DNA from: Thioploca ingrica
GTDB lineage: Bacteria; Pseudomonadota; Gammaproteobacteria; Beggiatoales; Beggiatoaceae
Reading direction: 5' to 3'
NCBI GenBank assembly: GCA_000828835.1
Contig: AP014633.1
Span: forward strand, 3,968,001-4,032,000
Length of the DNA: 64,000 bases
This document shows, in pieces, positions 24,976 through 33,071 of the stretch (within the stretch, counting starts at the first letter, position 1; the number at the start of each line of letters is the position of its first letter). Under the pieces are notes generated by a model, which was not told the DNA's origin, searched no databases, and worked only from the letters and a program-made list of their open reading frames with translations. The position numbers were made by a program, and so were the translations under genes.

Positions 24976-26700
24976 ATGACCCAACGTGTTGTTGTTGATC
25001 CCATTACCCGCATCGAAGGTCATCTCCGCATCGAAGCTCAAATGGATGCCGCTAATAAAACCATTGAATCGGCTTATTCATCGGGTACGATGGTACGGGG
25101 CATTGAAATTATTTTACGGGGTCGTGATCCGCGTGATGCTTGGGTGTTTGCGCAACGAATTTGCGGTGTTTGTACTTTAGTGCATGGCATGGCTTCTATC
25201 CGCGCAGTAGAAAATGCCCTCAATTACACGATTCCCCCTAATGCCCAATTAATCCGCAATCTGATGATTGCAACGCAGTATGTTCATGATCACGTCATGC
25301 ACTTTTATCATTTACATGCGTTAGATTGGGTTGATGTCGTGTCGGCACTGAATGCGGATCCCAAAGCGACTTCGGAATTGGCGCAATCAATAAGCCATTA
25401 TTCTAAGTCTTCACCGGGCTATTTTGCCGATATGCAGAAGAAACTCAAAAATTTCGTGGAATCGGGGCAACTCGGTATTTTTTCTCAAGGTTATTGGGGA
25501 CACCCGGCTTATAAATTACCTCCCGAAGCGAACTTAATGGCGGTGGCGCATTACTTGGAAGCACTCGCTTGGCAAAGGGAAGTGGCTAAAATACACGCTA
25601 TTTTTGGTGGTAAAAATCCTCATCCGAATTTTTTAGTCGGCGGGGTACCGTGTGCCATTGACCTCAATTCTGATTCCGCTCTCAATGCGAGAAAACTGGC
25701 TCAAGTACAAGAAATCATTAACTTAATGCGTGATTTTGTCGATCAAGTTTATCTCCCGGATACGCTGGCGATAGCTAGTTTTTATCCAGACTGGAGTAAT
25801 CAAGGCGAAGGGTTAGGCAATTTCTTAACTTATGGTGATTTTCCAGCCGAAGGTTTGAATGATCCCTCGCGCTTTTTAGTCCCAGCCGGGGTCATTTTAA
25901 ATCGGGATTTATCGACGATTCATGAAATTGATCTCGAAGCGGCTGATCAAATTCAAGAATTTGTATCCCATTCTTGGTATGACTACAGCGTTGGTAAAGA
26001 ACAAGGTCTGCATCCTTATGATGGTGAAACCACGCTCAATTACACTGGACCAACCCCACCTTATCAACAATTAGGAGTTGAACAAGCTTATTCCTGGCTG
26101 AAATCACCCCGTTGGCAAGGTCACGCGGTTGAAGTAGGTCCCTTAGCACGAGTATTAATGATGTATGCCAGTGGTCATGCTCAAACTAAAGAATTGGTGG
26201 AGATGACTTTAACCCAGTTGAAACTTCCCGTAACGGCTTTATTTTCTACTTTGGGGCGTACAGCGGCGCGTACTTTGGAAACCAAGATTATGGCTGACAT
26301 CATGCAAACTTGGTATAACAATTTAATCGCCAATATCAAAGGGGGTGATACTAAAACTTTTAATGAACAACTCTGGGAACCCGCAACCTGGCCAAAACAC
26401 GCCAAAGGGGTTGGTTACATGGAAGCACCGCGTGGCGGCTTAGCCCATTGGATTGTCATTGAAGCCGGGAAAATTGCCAATTATCAAGCCGTCGTGCCCA
26501 GTACTTGGAATGCCGGACCACGTGATGCCAAAGGGCAAGCGGGTGCTTATGAAGCAGCACTAAAAGGTCACACCTTGCATGATACGAAACAACCGCTAGA
26601 AATTTTACGCACCATTCACAGTTTTGATCCCTGTATTGCCTGTGCAGTGCATTTGACTGATATGAATGGTGAAGAAATGTTGAACATTAAAGTATGTTAA
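24976..26700 (+). CDS. hupL: [NiFe] hydrogenase large subunit, no small subunit nearby
   Basis: This 574-residue subunit carries the nickel ligands: RICGVC near the N-terminus (CxxC of L1) and DPCIACAVH near the C-terminus (L2), followed by a 15-residue tail that a maturation protease would remove. VDPITRIEGHLRIE and GHVHxxH-like HDHVMHFYHLHALDW fit a group 1 membrane-linked uptake hydrogenase. It would oxidise H2 for energy and reductant. The start follows a strong acaggagaa. Oddity: the iron-sulfur small subunit, normally immediately upstream, is missing. Upstream is an HNH gene on the other strand and downstream is bioC. Isp-type group 1e operons do separate the subunits, so the partner may be encoded elsewhere. 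Confidence 0.95.
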   Translation: MTQRVVVDPITRIEGHLRIEAQMDAANKTIESAYSSGTMVRGIEIILRGRDPRDAWVFAQRICGVCTLVHGMASIRAVENALNYTIPPNAQLIRNLMIATQYVHDHVMHFYHLHALDWVDVVSALNADPKATSELAQSISHYSKSSPGYFADMQKKLKNFVESGQLGIFSQGYWGHPAYKLPPEANLMAVAHYLEALAWQREVAKIHAIFGGKNPHPNFLVGGVPCAIDLNSDSALNARKLAQVQEIINLMRDFVDQVYLPDTLAIASFYPDWSNQGEGLGNFLTYGDFPAEGLNDPSRFLVPAGVILNRDLSTIHEIDLEAADQIQEFVSHSWYDYSVGKEQGLHPYDGETTLNYTGPTPPYQQLGVEQAYSWLKSPRWQGHAVEVGPLARVLMMYASGHAQTKELVEMTLTQLKLPVTALFSTLGRTAARTLETKIMADIMQTWYNNLIANIKGGDTKTFNEQLWEPATWPKHAKGVGYMEAPRGGLAHWIVIEAGKIANYQAVVPSTWNAGPRDAKGQAGAYEAALKGHTLHDTKQPLEILRTIHSFDPCIACAVHLTDMNGEEMLNIKVC

Positions 26701-26802
26701 CTGTTCAAATCAATCCATTGGCTACACCAGTTTCACCAACTGAGATAACTGTTGGTTATCACGTGAAGATTGACCACAGAATCTAAATCGATCACTTGGC
26801 AA

Positions 26803-26826
26803 CAGGGGGTTGCAACCCCTTGTTAG
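26803..26826. repeat. Short palindrome between hupL and bioC
   Basis: Arms close to aacaggggg and ccccttgtt flank ttgcaa. It ends before the bioC start and could be a REP-type repeat or weak terminator for hupL. Confidence 0.4.
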
Positions 26827-26876
26827 TCACTATAAATCTAACTCATGCTAAAAAACCTGCAATTCTTCTTCTGAAA

Positions 26877-27755
26877 ATGGCTGTGTTAACACCGGAATAT
26901 CTCGATAAATATCAACTTAGCCAATCGTTTGATCGGGTTGCGTCGACCTATGAACAATATGCCCAACTTCAACAGCAAATTGGCAACAACTTACTAGAAC
27001 GTTTGGAATACATCAAAATTGCCCCCCGAACGATTGTCGATGTCGGTGCGGGAAGTGGTCGCTTAAGTCGTGCTTTAAGTCAACGTTATCCGCAAGCACA
27101 AGTTTATGGCATTGATCTCTCCTTAAAAATGGCAACCGCAGCGCGTCGTCAAGCCCCCCGGTGGTTTTCTCGACAGCATTTCGTTTGTGCCGATGCGATC
27201 CAATTACCAATCGCTGATAATTGTATTGATTTACTGTTATCCAATCTGATGTTGCAATGGTGTAACGATATTCACCGGATTTTTGCTGAATTTGCTCGCG
27301 TGTTAACCCCAACGGGTGCTTTATTATTTTCTACTTTTGGTCCCGATACCTTAAAAGAATTACGCCATAGCTGGGCAGTTGCTGATAACGCCAGTCATGT
27401 TAATCGCTTTGTGGATATACACGAATTAGGCGATGCTTTGTTGCAAGCGCAATTAACCCAACCTGTCTTGGATACCGATTGGCTACAATTGACTTACCCT
27501 GATGTCAAACAACTCATGAAAGCGTTAAAAAATATCGGTGCCCACAATATTACCGCTGGTCGTCCCCGGGGATTAATGGGTAGAGCCAAATTTCAAGCCA
27601 TGTTATCCACTTATGAGCAATATCGTGGCTCAGATGGAAATGTACCGGTGACTTACGAAATTATCTATGGACATGCTTGGGGAACAGTTAAAACCTCACC
27701 TCAACTCGTGAACATTCCACTGACGCAGTTGGGTGGAAGAAAAAATAACCGTTAG
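26877..27755 (+). CDS. bioC: Malonyl-ACP O-methyltransferase BioC
   Basis: This enzyme methylates malonyl-ACP with SAM to start the pimelate part of biotin synthesis. ATG 26877 is used: the family alignment begins at KYQLSQSFDRVASTYEQYAQLQ, while the open frame upstream (to 26796) lies over a palindrome. The product has ~292 residues. Motifs are VDVGAGSGRLSRAL (motif I), YGIDLSLKMA, LLLSNLMLQWCND and the BioC signature LFSTFGPDTLKELR. The late GAHNITAGRPRGLMG is typical. No other bio gene adjoins. DUF29 follows on the same strand after a short repeat. Confidence 0.93.
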   Translation: MAVLTPEYLDKYQLSQSFDRVASTYEQYAQLQQQIGNNLLERLEYIKIAPRTIVDVGAGSGRLSRALSQRYPQAQVYGIDLSLKMATAARRQAPRWFSRQHFVCADAIQLPIADNCIDLLLSNLMLQWCNDIHRIFAEFARVLTPTGALLFSTFGPDTLKELRHSWAVADNASHVNRFVDIHELGDALLQAQLTQPVLDTDWLQLTYPDVKQLMKALKNIGAHNITAGRPRGLMGRAKFQAMLSTYEQYRGSDGNVPVTYEIIYGHAWGTVKTSPQLVNIPLTQLGGRKNNR

Positions 27756-27841
27756 AAATACAACCCCAGTCTGGTAGCCAGGTAGGATGCACGCCGTCGG
27801 TGTGCACGTGAAAAAACGAGTAAGTATCTGAAGAAGTCAAT

Positions 27842-28282
27842 ATGAATAAAGTTTTTGATTATGAAATAGATTTCTACAATTGGGCATTGCACAATGCTCA
27901 ACTCTTAAGAGAAAGGAGATTATCTGAAATTGATGTTGAGCACATCGCTGAGGAATTAGAAAGCATGGGAAAGAGAGATAAAAGGGAATTAATCAGTCGC
28001 TTGAAAATTTTGTTGGCTCAGTTGCTAAAGTGGCAATATCAACCCGGTGGTCGTTCTACCAGTTGGCGTGGTTCAATGGTAGAGCAACGTGTACAACTTA
28101 ATGACTTAATTATGGAAAACCCCAATCTAAGACCTCAATTGTTGGAAGCTATAAACATAGCCTATCCGGTTGCTGTGGAGTTAGCTGTCAAAGAAACTAA
28201 TATACCGACCTCTCATTTTCCTCAAATAGGTCCGTTTTCCGTAGATGAGATTTTGAATGAAGATTTTTACCCTGGGAGTTAG
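27842..28282 (+). CDS. DUF29 domain protein
   Basis: This 146-residue protein matches DUF29 through YEIDFYNWALHNAQLLRERRLSEID, EELESMGKRDKRELISRLKILLAQLLKWQYQP and SWRGSMVEQR. The family is a helical bundle, abundant in cyanobacteria and large sulfur bacteria, often in many copies per genome. Its function is unknown; a link to mobile or toxin-like genes is suspected only from distribution. The start at 27842 has no strong ribosome site. Confidence 0.88.
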   Translation: MNKVFDYEIDFYNWALHNAQLLRERRLSEIDVEHIAEELESMGKRDKRELISRLKILLAQLLKWQYQPGGRSTSWRGSMVEQRVQLNDLIMENPNLRPQLLEAINIAYPVAVELAVKETNIPTSHFPQIGPFSVDEILNEDFYPGS

Positions 28283-28980
28283 CAAAAACTTACATTCTCC
28301 AGCCTTTCTAAAGCTTCGGTTTACGCACCTTGAAACGGTTTGGTCACCTCATTCAACTGCTTTGACTTTAAACGCACTCAGAAAAATCACCAGAGTATCG
28401 GCAGAAGGCTGACATATATTTTAAGTTTTACATGATTCTATAGTCCTGACTAATCTTATCATAAATATTGCTTATAATATGTCTTAAAACTAACAGGGGC
28501 GACAGTTTCTCGCTGGACCATTCAAGATGCTGGAGATATTGAGCCTGTTTAGTTCATGACTTTATTGTGACAACGTCTCAAAAGCGGATACTGGAATGAT
28601 TCATCGTTAGAAAACAGCTCAAACTCCCGACACGAACACCTAATGCCAAAGTGAATCGGCTTTGAACAGCGATAAGTGGCATAATACATAATACTCAATT
28701 TCAAAATTGGAACTTATATTGCATATGATTGGTAGCCATGATTAAACTACTCCTACCTGGTTTGAATTATGGTGAAGTGCATTGAGTGCTGGTCACACTC
28801 AAATGCACTACAACTTATCTTCACTATAATTAAATTTTTCCTCTCATAATCGATTTACTGCTCATTCTCTTCTTAGATAGTTAACTTTCAGTAAGCAAAT
28901 TTACTTATATTATCGAATTAAATAATTAACTCATGATTAAAAACAATCAAAGTCAAAAATATCATCTAAAATTCATGACG
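28283..28980. other. Intergenic region with coding-like scraps and one long hairpin
   Basis: No intact gene is seen in ~700 bases. Scraps look like decayed coding DNA (for example GATVSRWTIQDAGDIEPV read from ~28498 plus strand, and minus-strand SADTLVIFLSAFKVKAVE near 28370-28430). A hairpin at 28777-28808 (gtgcattgagtg...cactcaaatgcac) extends through outer arms gtgaag/cttcac (28772-28824). Confidence 0.35.
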
Positions 28981-28998
28981 TTGTCATAATAAAGTCAT
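28981..28998 (+). promoter_or_regulatory. Pho box (PhoB-type) before a small gene
   Basis: TTGTCATAATAAAGTCAT shows two CTGTCAT-like half sites separated by four A/T bases, the PhoB binding pattern. It lies 65-82 bases upstream of ATG 29063, at a promoter-like distance. The pst-phoU operon ends 520 bases away on the other strand, which makes a phosphate link plausible. Confidence 0.6.
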
Positions 28999-29062
28999 AA
29001 ACTAAAATTAAAATTTCTATCCTCCATTACGAGAATAAAATATCACCTTGAGAAAACAAACT

Positions 29063-29344
29063 ATGAATTTTATCACTATTCGCGAAAATATTACTCAACA
29101 ACAAGCTCATTCTATTTTAAATAAATTAGATGAAATGGCACAAGTTCATGAAATTGCGGCTTTCTGCGGCAGTAGAATCCTTTATATTGATTACATTGCT
29201 GGACAAATTAAATATCGTTTTGTTAGTCGTATTCCCAACCCGCAAAGAAATGTAGCAGAAATCTCGCGTACTGAAGTTTTGCAATTAATATTAAATCGTA
29301 ACGACTTACCTCTAACCAGAAATATAAGTTATCAGGTAAACTGA
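29063..29344 (+). CDS. Small hypothetical protein, likely Pho-regulated
   Basis: This protein of about 93 residues is read from ATG 29063 (MNFITIRENITQQQAHSILN); a TTG at 29048 extends it by five residues with no better ribosome site. It has a helical first third and then strands (RILYIDYIAGQIKYRFV), with no membrane segment or Cys pattern and no family I can name. It is convergent with phoU and preceded by a Pho box, so it may be made under phosphate starvation. The reading frame has balanced codon use and looks real. Confidence 0.55.
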   Translation: MNFITIRENITQQQAHSILNKLDEMAQVHEIAAFCGSRILYIDYIAGQIKYRFVSRIPNPQRNVAEISRTEVLQLILNRNDLPLTRNISYQVN

Positions 29345-29517
29345 TTAAATGACAACCCTTCCCTTGGCATAGGGGGAGTAGGGAGTTACGTGTTTATTTT
29401 GTTTAAGAGGGTATCTATTCTGTAGATTGGGGCAACGCAATTGATACGGTTTTTTTGTCACCGCATCATCCGGCGAGGCTAAGGTGATCGATGCGGTTCC
29501 TTATCAGCATTACGGCT

Positions 29518-30237
29518 TTAACGGGTGTGCAGTGCCTGTTCTTCCACCGTTTCCAAACTGGTATGACGGATATCCTTCCCCTTGACTAAATAGATTAGAT
29601 ATTCACAAATATTACGTGAATGTGCAGCGACACGTTCTAAAGCACGTGCTGACCACAGAATGTTTAATATCACCGGAATGGTGCGTTGGTCTTCCATCAT
29701 ATAAGTCAGTAATTGACGGCTGATGCTTTCATATTCGCCATCGACTTTGATACTTTCATGAATGACTTGCAATGCTGATTCCGTATCGAGACGAGCAAAA
29801 GCATCGAGGGCATCATGTAACATACTGCGGACGTAATCTCCAAGATGGTTGACAGCAATAAAGTATTTGTCTGAAGCTTCACCTTCCGTTTGCAAAGCCA
29901 TTTGAGCAATATGTTCAGCTTCATCGCCAATTCGTTCTAGATCGGTAATGGTTTTGATAACCGCCATCACCAAACGGAGGTCAATTGCCGTCGGTTGCCG
30001 ACGTGCGATAATAATTCGGCTTTCCTCATCAATCATTACTTCTAACGCATTGACTTTGTAATCACTCGTCGCAACCCGCTTAGCGAGATGGTAATCACGT
30101 GTCACGAGTGCGGTGATAGCATTGGCTAATTGTTCTTCTACTAAACCACCCATACTGAGAAATTGATTGCGCAATTCACTGAGTTCAATGTTGAATTGTC
30201 GCGAAATATGATGCTGTGTAAACCCTTCTTCTTTCAT
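29518..30237 (-). CDS. phoU: PhoU, phosphate signalling regulator
   Basis: This protein of about 239 residues has two three-helix PhoU repeats, with the metal-binding E/DxxxD patterns in RIGDEAEHIAQMA and ALERVAAHSRNICEYLIY. It links the Pst transporter to the PhoR sensor and represses the Pho response when phosphate is plentiful. The frame extends upstream to 30333, but that overlaps pstB; ATG 30237 (MKEEGFTQHH) fits the family start and a 13-base gap behind pstB. It is the last gene of pstCAB-phoU. Confidence 0.95.
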   Translation of the reverse strand: MKEEGFTQHHISRQFNIELSELRNQFLSMGGLVEEQLANAITALVTRDYHLAKRVATSDYKVNALEVMIDEESRIIIARRQPTAIDLRLVMAVIKTITDLERIGDEAEHIAQMALQTEGEASDKYFIAVNHLGDYVRSMLHDALDAFARLDTESALQVIHESIKVDGEYESISRQLLTYMMEDQRTIPVILNILWSARALERVAAHSRNICEYLIYLVKGKDIRHTSLETVEEQALHTR

Positions 30238-30250
30238 GGTGATCGCCCTT

Positions 30251-31093
30251 TTAGCCATAACGCCCGGTAATGTAATCTTCGGTTTGTTTTTGGGCGGGAT
30301 TAGTAAATAGCGTGGTGGTATTCCCAAATTCAATTAATTCGCCCAAGTACATAAACGCGGTGTAGTCAGAAACTCGCGCCGCTTGTTGCATGTTATGCGT
30401 CACGATAATGATCGTATAATCCGACTTTAGCTCGTTAATCAATTCTTCAATTTTTAAAGTTGAAATCGGATCAAGTGCGGAAGCCGGTTCATCTAATAAT
30501 AGCACTTCCGGTTCAATCGCAATCGCTCTGGCAATGACGAGACGCTGTTGTTGTCCCCCGGATAAGCCCAAGGCATTTTCATGGAGACGATCCTTAACTT
30601 CATCCCATAATGCTGCGCCCTTAAGCGATTTTTCTACAACGTCATCTAAAAGCCGCCGCGCATTAATTCCCTGTAAACGGAGCCCGTAAGCCACATTTTC
30701 ATAAATTGTTTTAGGAAATGGATTCGGTTTTTGGAATACCATGCCGATGCGACGCCGTAAATCAGCCACATTAACCGCCTGATGATAAATATTTTCACCA
30801 TCTAATAGAATTTCGCCGGTAATTTTCACATCGTCGACCAAATCATTCATCCGATTAAAGCAACGCAGTAAGGTCGATTTACCACAGCCACTGGGACCAA
30901 TGTAAGCGGTTACTCGCCGCTTGGGAATAAACATATTAATATTATGCAGCGCTTGTTTGTTGTTATCATAATATAGATTTAAATTCTTGACTTCAAGGCT
31001 GATGGTTTCATGCTGCAGATCGAAGGTTGGTTCACTCCGACCGAGTGCAGCAAAGTTGAGACTGTGTGTTCGAGCGGTATTCAGTTGAGTCAT
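30251..31093 (-). CDS. pstB: PstB, phosphate ABC transporter ATPase
   Basis: This 280-residue ATPase has Walker [11 protein letters not shown]-loop [11 protein letters not shown], signature LSGGQQQRL, Walker [14 protein letters not shown] and the switch His in [15 protein letters not shown]. It powers PstCA. The first ~28 residues before [12 protein letters not shown] are longer than in E. coli and variable. The gene lies 39 bases after pstA, with no strong ribosome site visible. Confidence 0.97.
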   Translation of the reverse strand: MTQLNTARTHSLNFAALGRSEPTFDLQHETISLEVKNLNLYYDNNKQALHNINMFIPKRRVTAYIGPSGCGKSTLLRCFNRMNDLVDDVKITGEILLDGENIYHQAVNVADLRRRIGMVFQKPNPFPKTIYENVAYGLRLQGINARRLLDDVVEKSLKGAALWDEVKDRLHENALGLSGGQQQRLVIARAIAIEPEVLLLDEPASALDPISTLKIEELINELKSDYTIIIVTHNMQQAARVSDYTAFMYLGELIEFGNTTTLFTNPAQKQTEDYITGRYG

Positions 31094-31132
31094 GATATTG
31101 ATTTATTTTCGAGTGATTGGAGCAATAATGAA

Positions 31133-32785
31133 CTATAAAGTTTCTAAGGCTTTATATTTCTCTCGTAGTCCGTTGCGTATCCAAATAGCCGTTGTATTTA
31201 AAATAATAATTACGGCCACTAAGAGTAAAGCGGTGGCGTACACGAGCGGTCGAGCTGCTTCCACATTGGGACTCTGGAAACCCACATCATAAATATGAAA
31301 GCCTAAGTGCATAAATTTGCGTTCTAAGTGTAAAAAGGGAAAATTAACATCGACGACTAATGAGGGTGCTAGCTTAACGACGCCGACTAGCATTAGCGGT
31401 GCTACTTCACCCGCTGCCCGTGCAATGGCCAAAATTAAACCAGTCATGATAGCGGGACTCGCCATCGGTATGACCACACGCCATAACGTTTCAGCTTTAG
31501 TGGCGCCAAGCGCGAGACTGCCTTCCCGAATGGCGCGAGGAATTCGTGCTAATCCTTCTTCGGTAGAAACAATAACGACCGGTACGGTGAGAATCGCTAA
31601 CGTCAACGATGCCCATAATAATCCCGGGGTGCCAAAAGTGGGCGCTGGTAAAGCTTCGGGAAAAAACCATTTATCGATATGGGCACCGATGAAGTAGACA
31701 AAGAAACCTAACCCAAATACGCCATAAACAATGGAAGGAACCCCAGCTAAATTATTAACAGCGATACGAATAGTGCGCGTTAACCACCCTTGCTTAGCGT
31801 ATTCGCGCAAGTATACCGCTGCAATGACGCCAAAGGGGGTAACGATAAAAGACATGATAAAAACCATCATAATGGTGCCAAAGATAGCTGGGAAAATGCC
31901 ACCTTCGGTGTTGGCTTCTCGTGGTTCATCCAATAAAAATTCTTTTACTTTTACCGCATAAAAACGCAGCTTCTCTGGAAGTGATAGGTTATTGGGATAA
32001 TAAAATCGCACCACATTAGCTAGCGGAATCTCAACTAAGCGACCATCCATAATTTCGAGAGTCAGGCTATCACGATTAATTTCTTGCTTTAAATGAGTGA
32101 GCTGTTGTCCAAGTAACTGATATTCAGCTTCCAAAGCGGTTTTTTGGCGATTTATTTCCGCTGGTTGGATAGAATCAAACGTGTTATTTAATTCTAAACG
32201 GCGCTGATATAAGCGTAATTGTTCTAAACTATAATTAATTTTCCCAATTTTATGTTTTTCAATTTGGCGAATTTGGTCACGGATTACTGAAGCACGTTGT
32301 AATCGTTGTTGTAATTCATTGACTGCTGCAATAGTGTCGTCGCTGACAACTTGACCGGTTTGTTTAATCGCTTTGAGGTAGCCATAAGAGTTGCCCCATT
32401 CGCGTTGCTCAACTACCAGAATATCCTTAGGATATTGTTGGTGGTGTAATTGAGGTTCCAGCACCCAACGAAAGTCCATTCCTAATAATTTACGGTTACC
32501 CGTTTTGATTAAATAGCGGGTGACTTTTTCAGTGGTAATTTCATAGCCGGGATTATGCAGCCGTGTAGTTGGAATCGTTTCTTGATCACGGATTTCACCA
32601 ATTAAACGACTGTTTTGACCACCGGGTTCTGTGTAAACGGCTTCCATGACGGCTGTTGGCCAAAAATGGCCTAATCCACGTACTGCAATTAAAATTAATA
32701 AGCCACAGACGACCAGAACATTTACACTCACTGCCGATGCAGTCAGCCATATCCAAGGATCACCGCTTTTCCACCAATTTTTCAT
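31133..32785 (-). CDS. pstA: PstA, phosphate permease subunit, long form
   Basis: This 550-residue permease has a normal C-terminal PstA part (residues ~270-545) with six membrane helices, including TPFGVIAAVYLREYAKQGWLTRTIRIAVNNLAGVPSIVYG and the EAA loop EGSLALGATKAETLWRVVIPMASPAIMTG. Residues ~30-265 are an extra periplasmic insertion after the first helix, partly coiled coil (QQRLQRASVIRDQIRQIEKHKIGK), as in the long PstA form with the DUF3333 region found in gammaproteobacteria. It pairs with PstC. A palindrome-rich 286-base gap separates it from pstC. Confidence 0.95.
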   Translation of the reverse strand: MKNWWKSGDPWIWLTASAVSVNVLVVCGLLILIAVRGLGHFWPTAVMEAVYTEPGGQNSRLIGEIRDQETIPTTRLHNPGYEITTEKVTRYLIKTGNRKLLGMDFRWVLEPQLHHQQYPKDILVVEQREWGNSYGYLKAIKQTGQVVSDDTIAAVNELQQRLQRASVIRDQIRQIEKHKIGKINYSLEQLRLYQRRLELNNTFDSIQPAEINRQKTALEAEYQLLGQQLTHLKQEINRDSLTLEIMDGRLVEIPLANVVRFYYPNNLSLPEKLRFYAVKVKEFLLDEPREANTEGGIFPAIFGTIMMVFIMSFIVTPFGVIAAVYLREYAKQGWLTRTIRIAVNNLAGVPSIVYGVFGLGFFVYFIGAHIDKWFFPEALPAPTFGTPGLLWASLTLAILTVPVVIVSTEEGLARIPRAIREGSLALGATKAETLWRVVIPMASPAIMTGLILAIARAAGEVAPLMLVGVVKLAPSLVVDVNFPFLHLERKFMHLGFHIYDVGFQSPNVEAARPLVYATALLLVAVIIILNTTAIWIRNGLREKYKALETL

Positions 32786-32860
32786 CCGTTTTCAATTCCC
32801 GTAAAGACAACTTGCTTGGGTTATAATAAAATTACTAAAAGTTATCAGTAATCCATAAAC

Positions 32861-33062
32861 AGTATTTAATACTCAATCGAGAGTAGTCGATACTCAGTAA
32901 GTAGTATTTAAAACCGGACAGATCTTTAAGACCAATCAGGTTTGTTATTAGATAACCGGTAAATGGTATTGAATACCCAATCGAGAGTAATCGATACTCA
33001 ATGAATAGTATTGAATACTTATCAGACGGTATTGAATACTCAATTGACGGTAATCGATGCTC
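32861..33062. repeat. Palindromic repeats between pstC and pstA
   Basis: Two palindromes alternate: GAGTARTCGATACTC-like (32881-32895, 32985-32999, and a diverged copy at 33046-33062) and AGTATTGAATACT-like (32861-32873, 33007-33019, and 33029-33040). Copies are linked by tcaatcgag-type spacers. They would form stems in the pst mRNA. Confidence 0.75.
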
Positions 33063-33071
33063 AAGATTCTT

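Noticed and set aside
32861-33062. CRISPR array
   Set aside because: The units are palindromic, unequal and without unique spacers of constant size; no cas gene is present.
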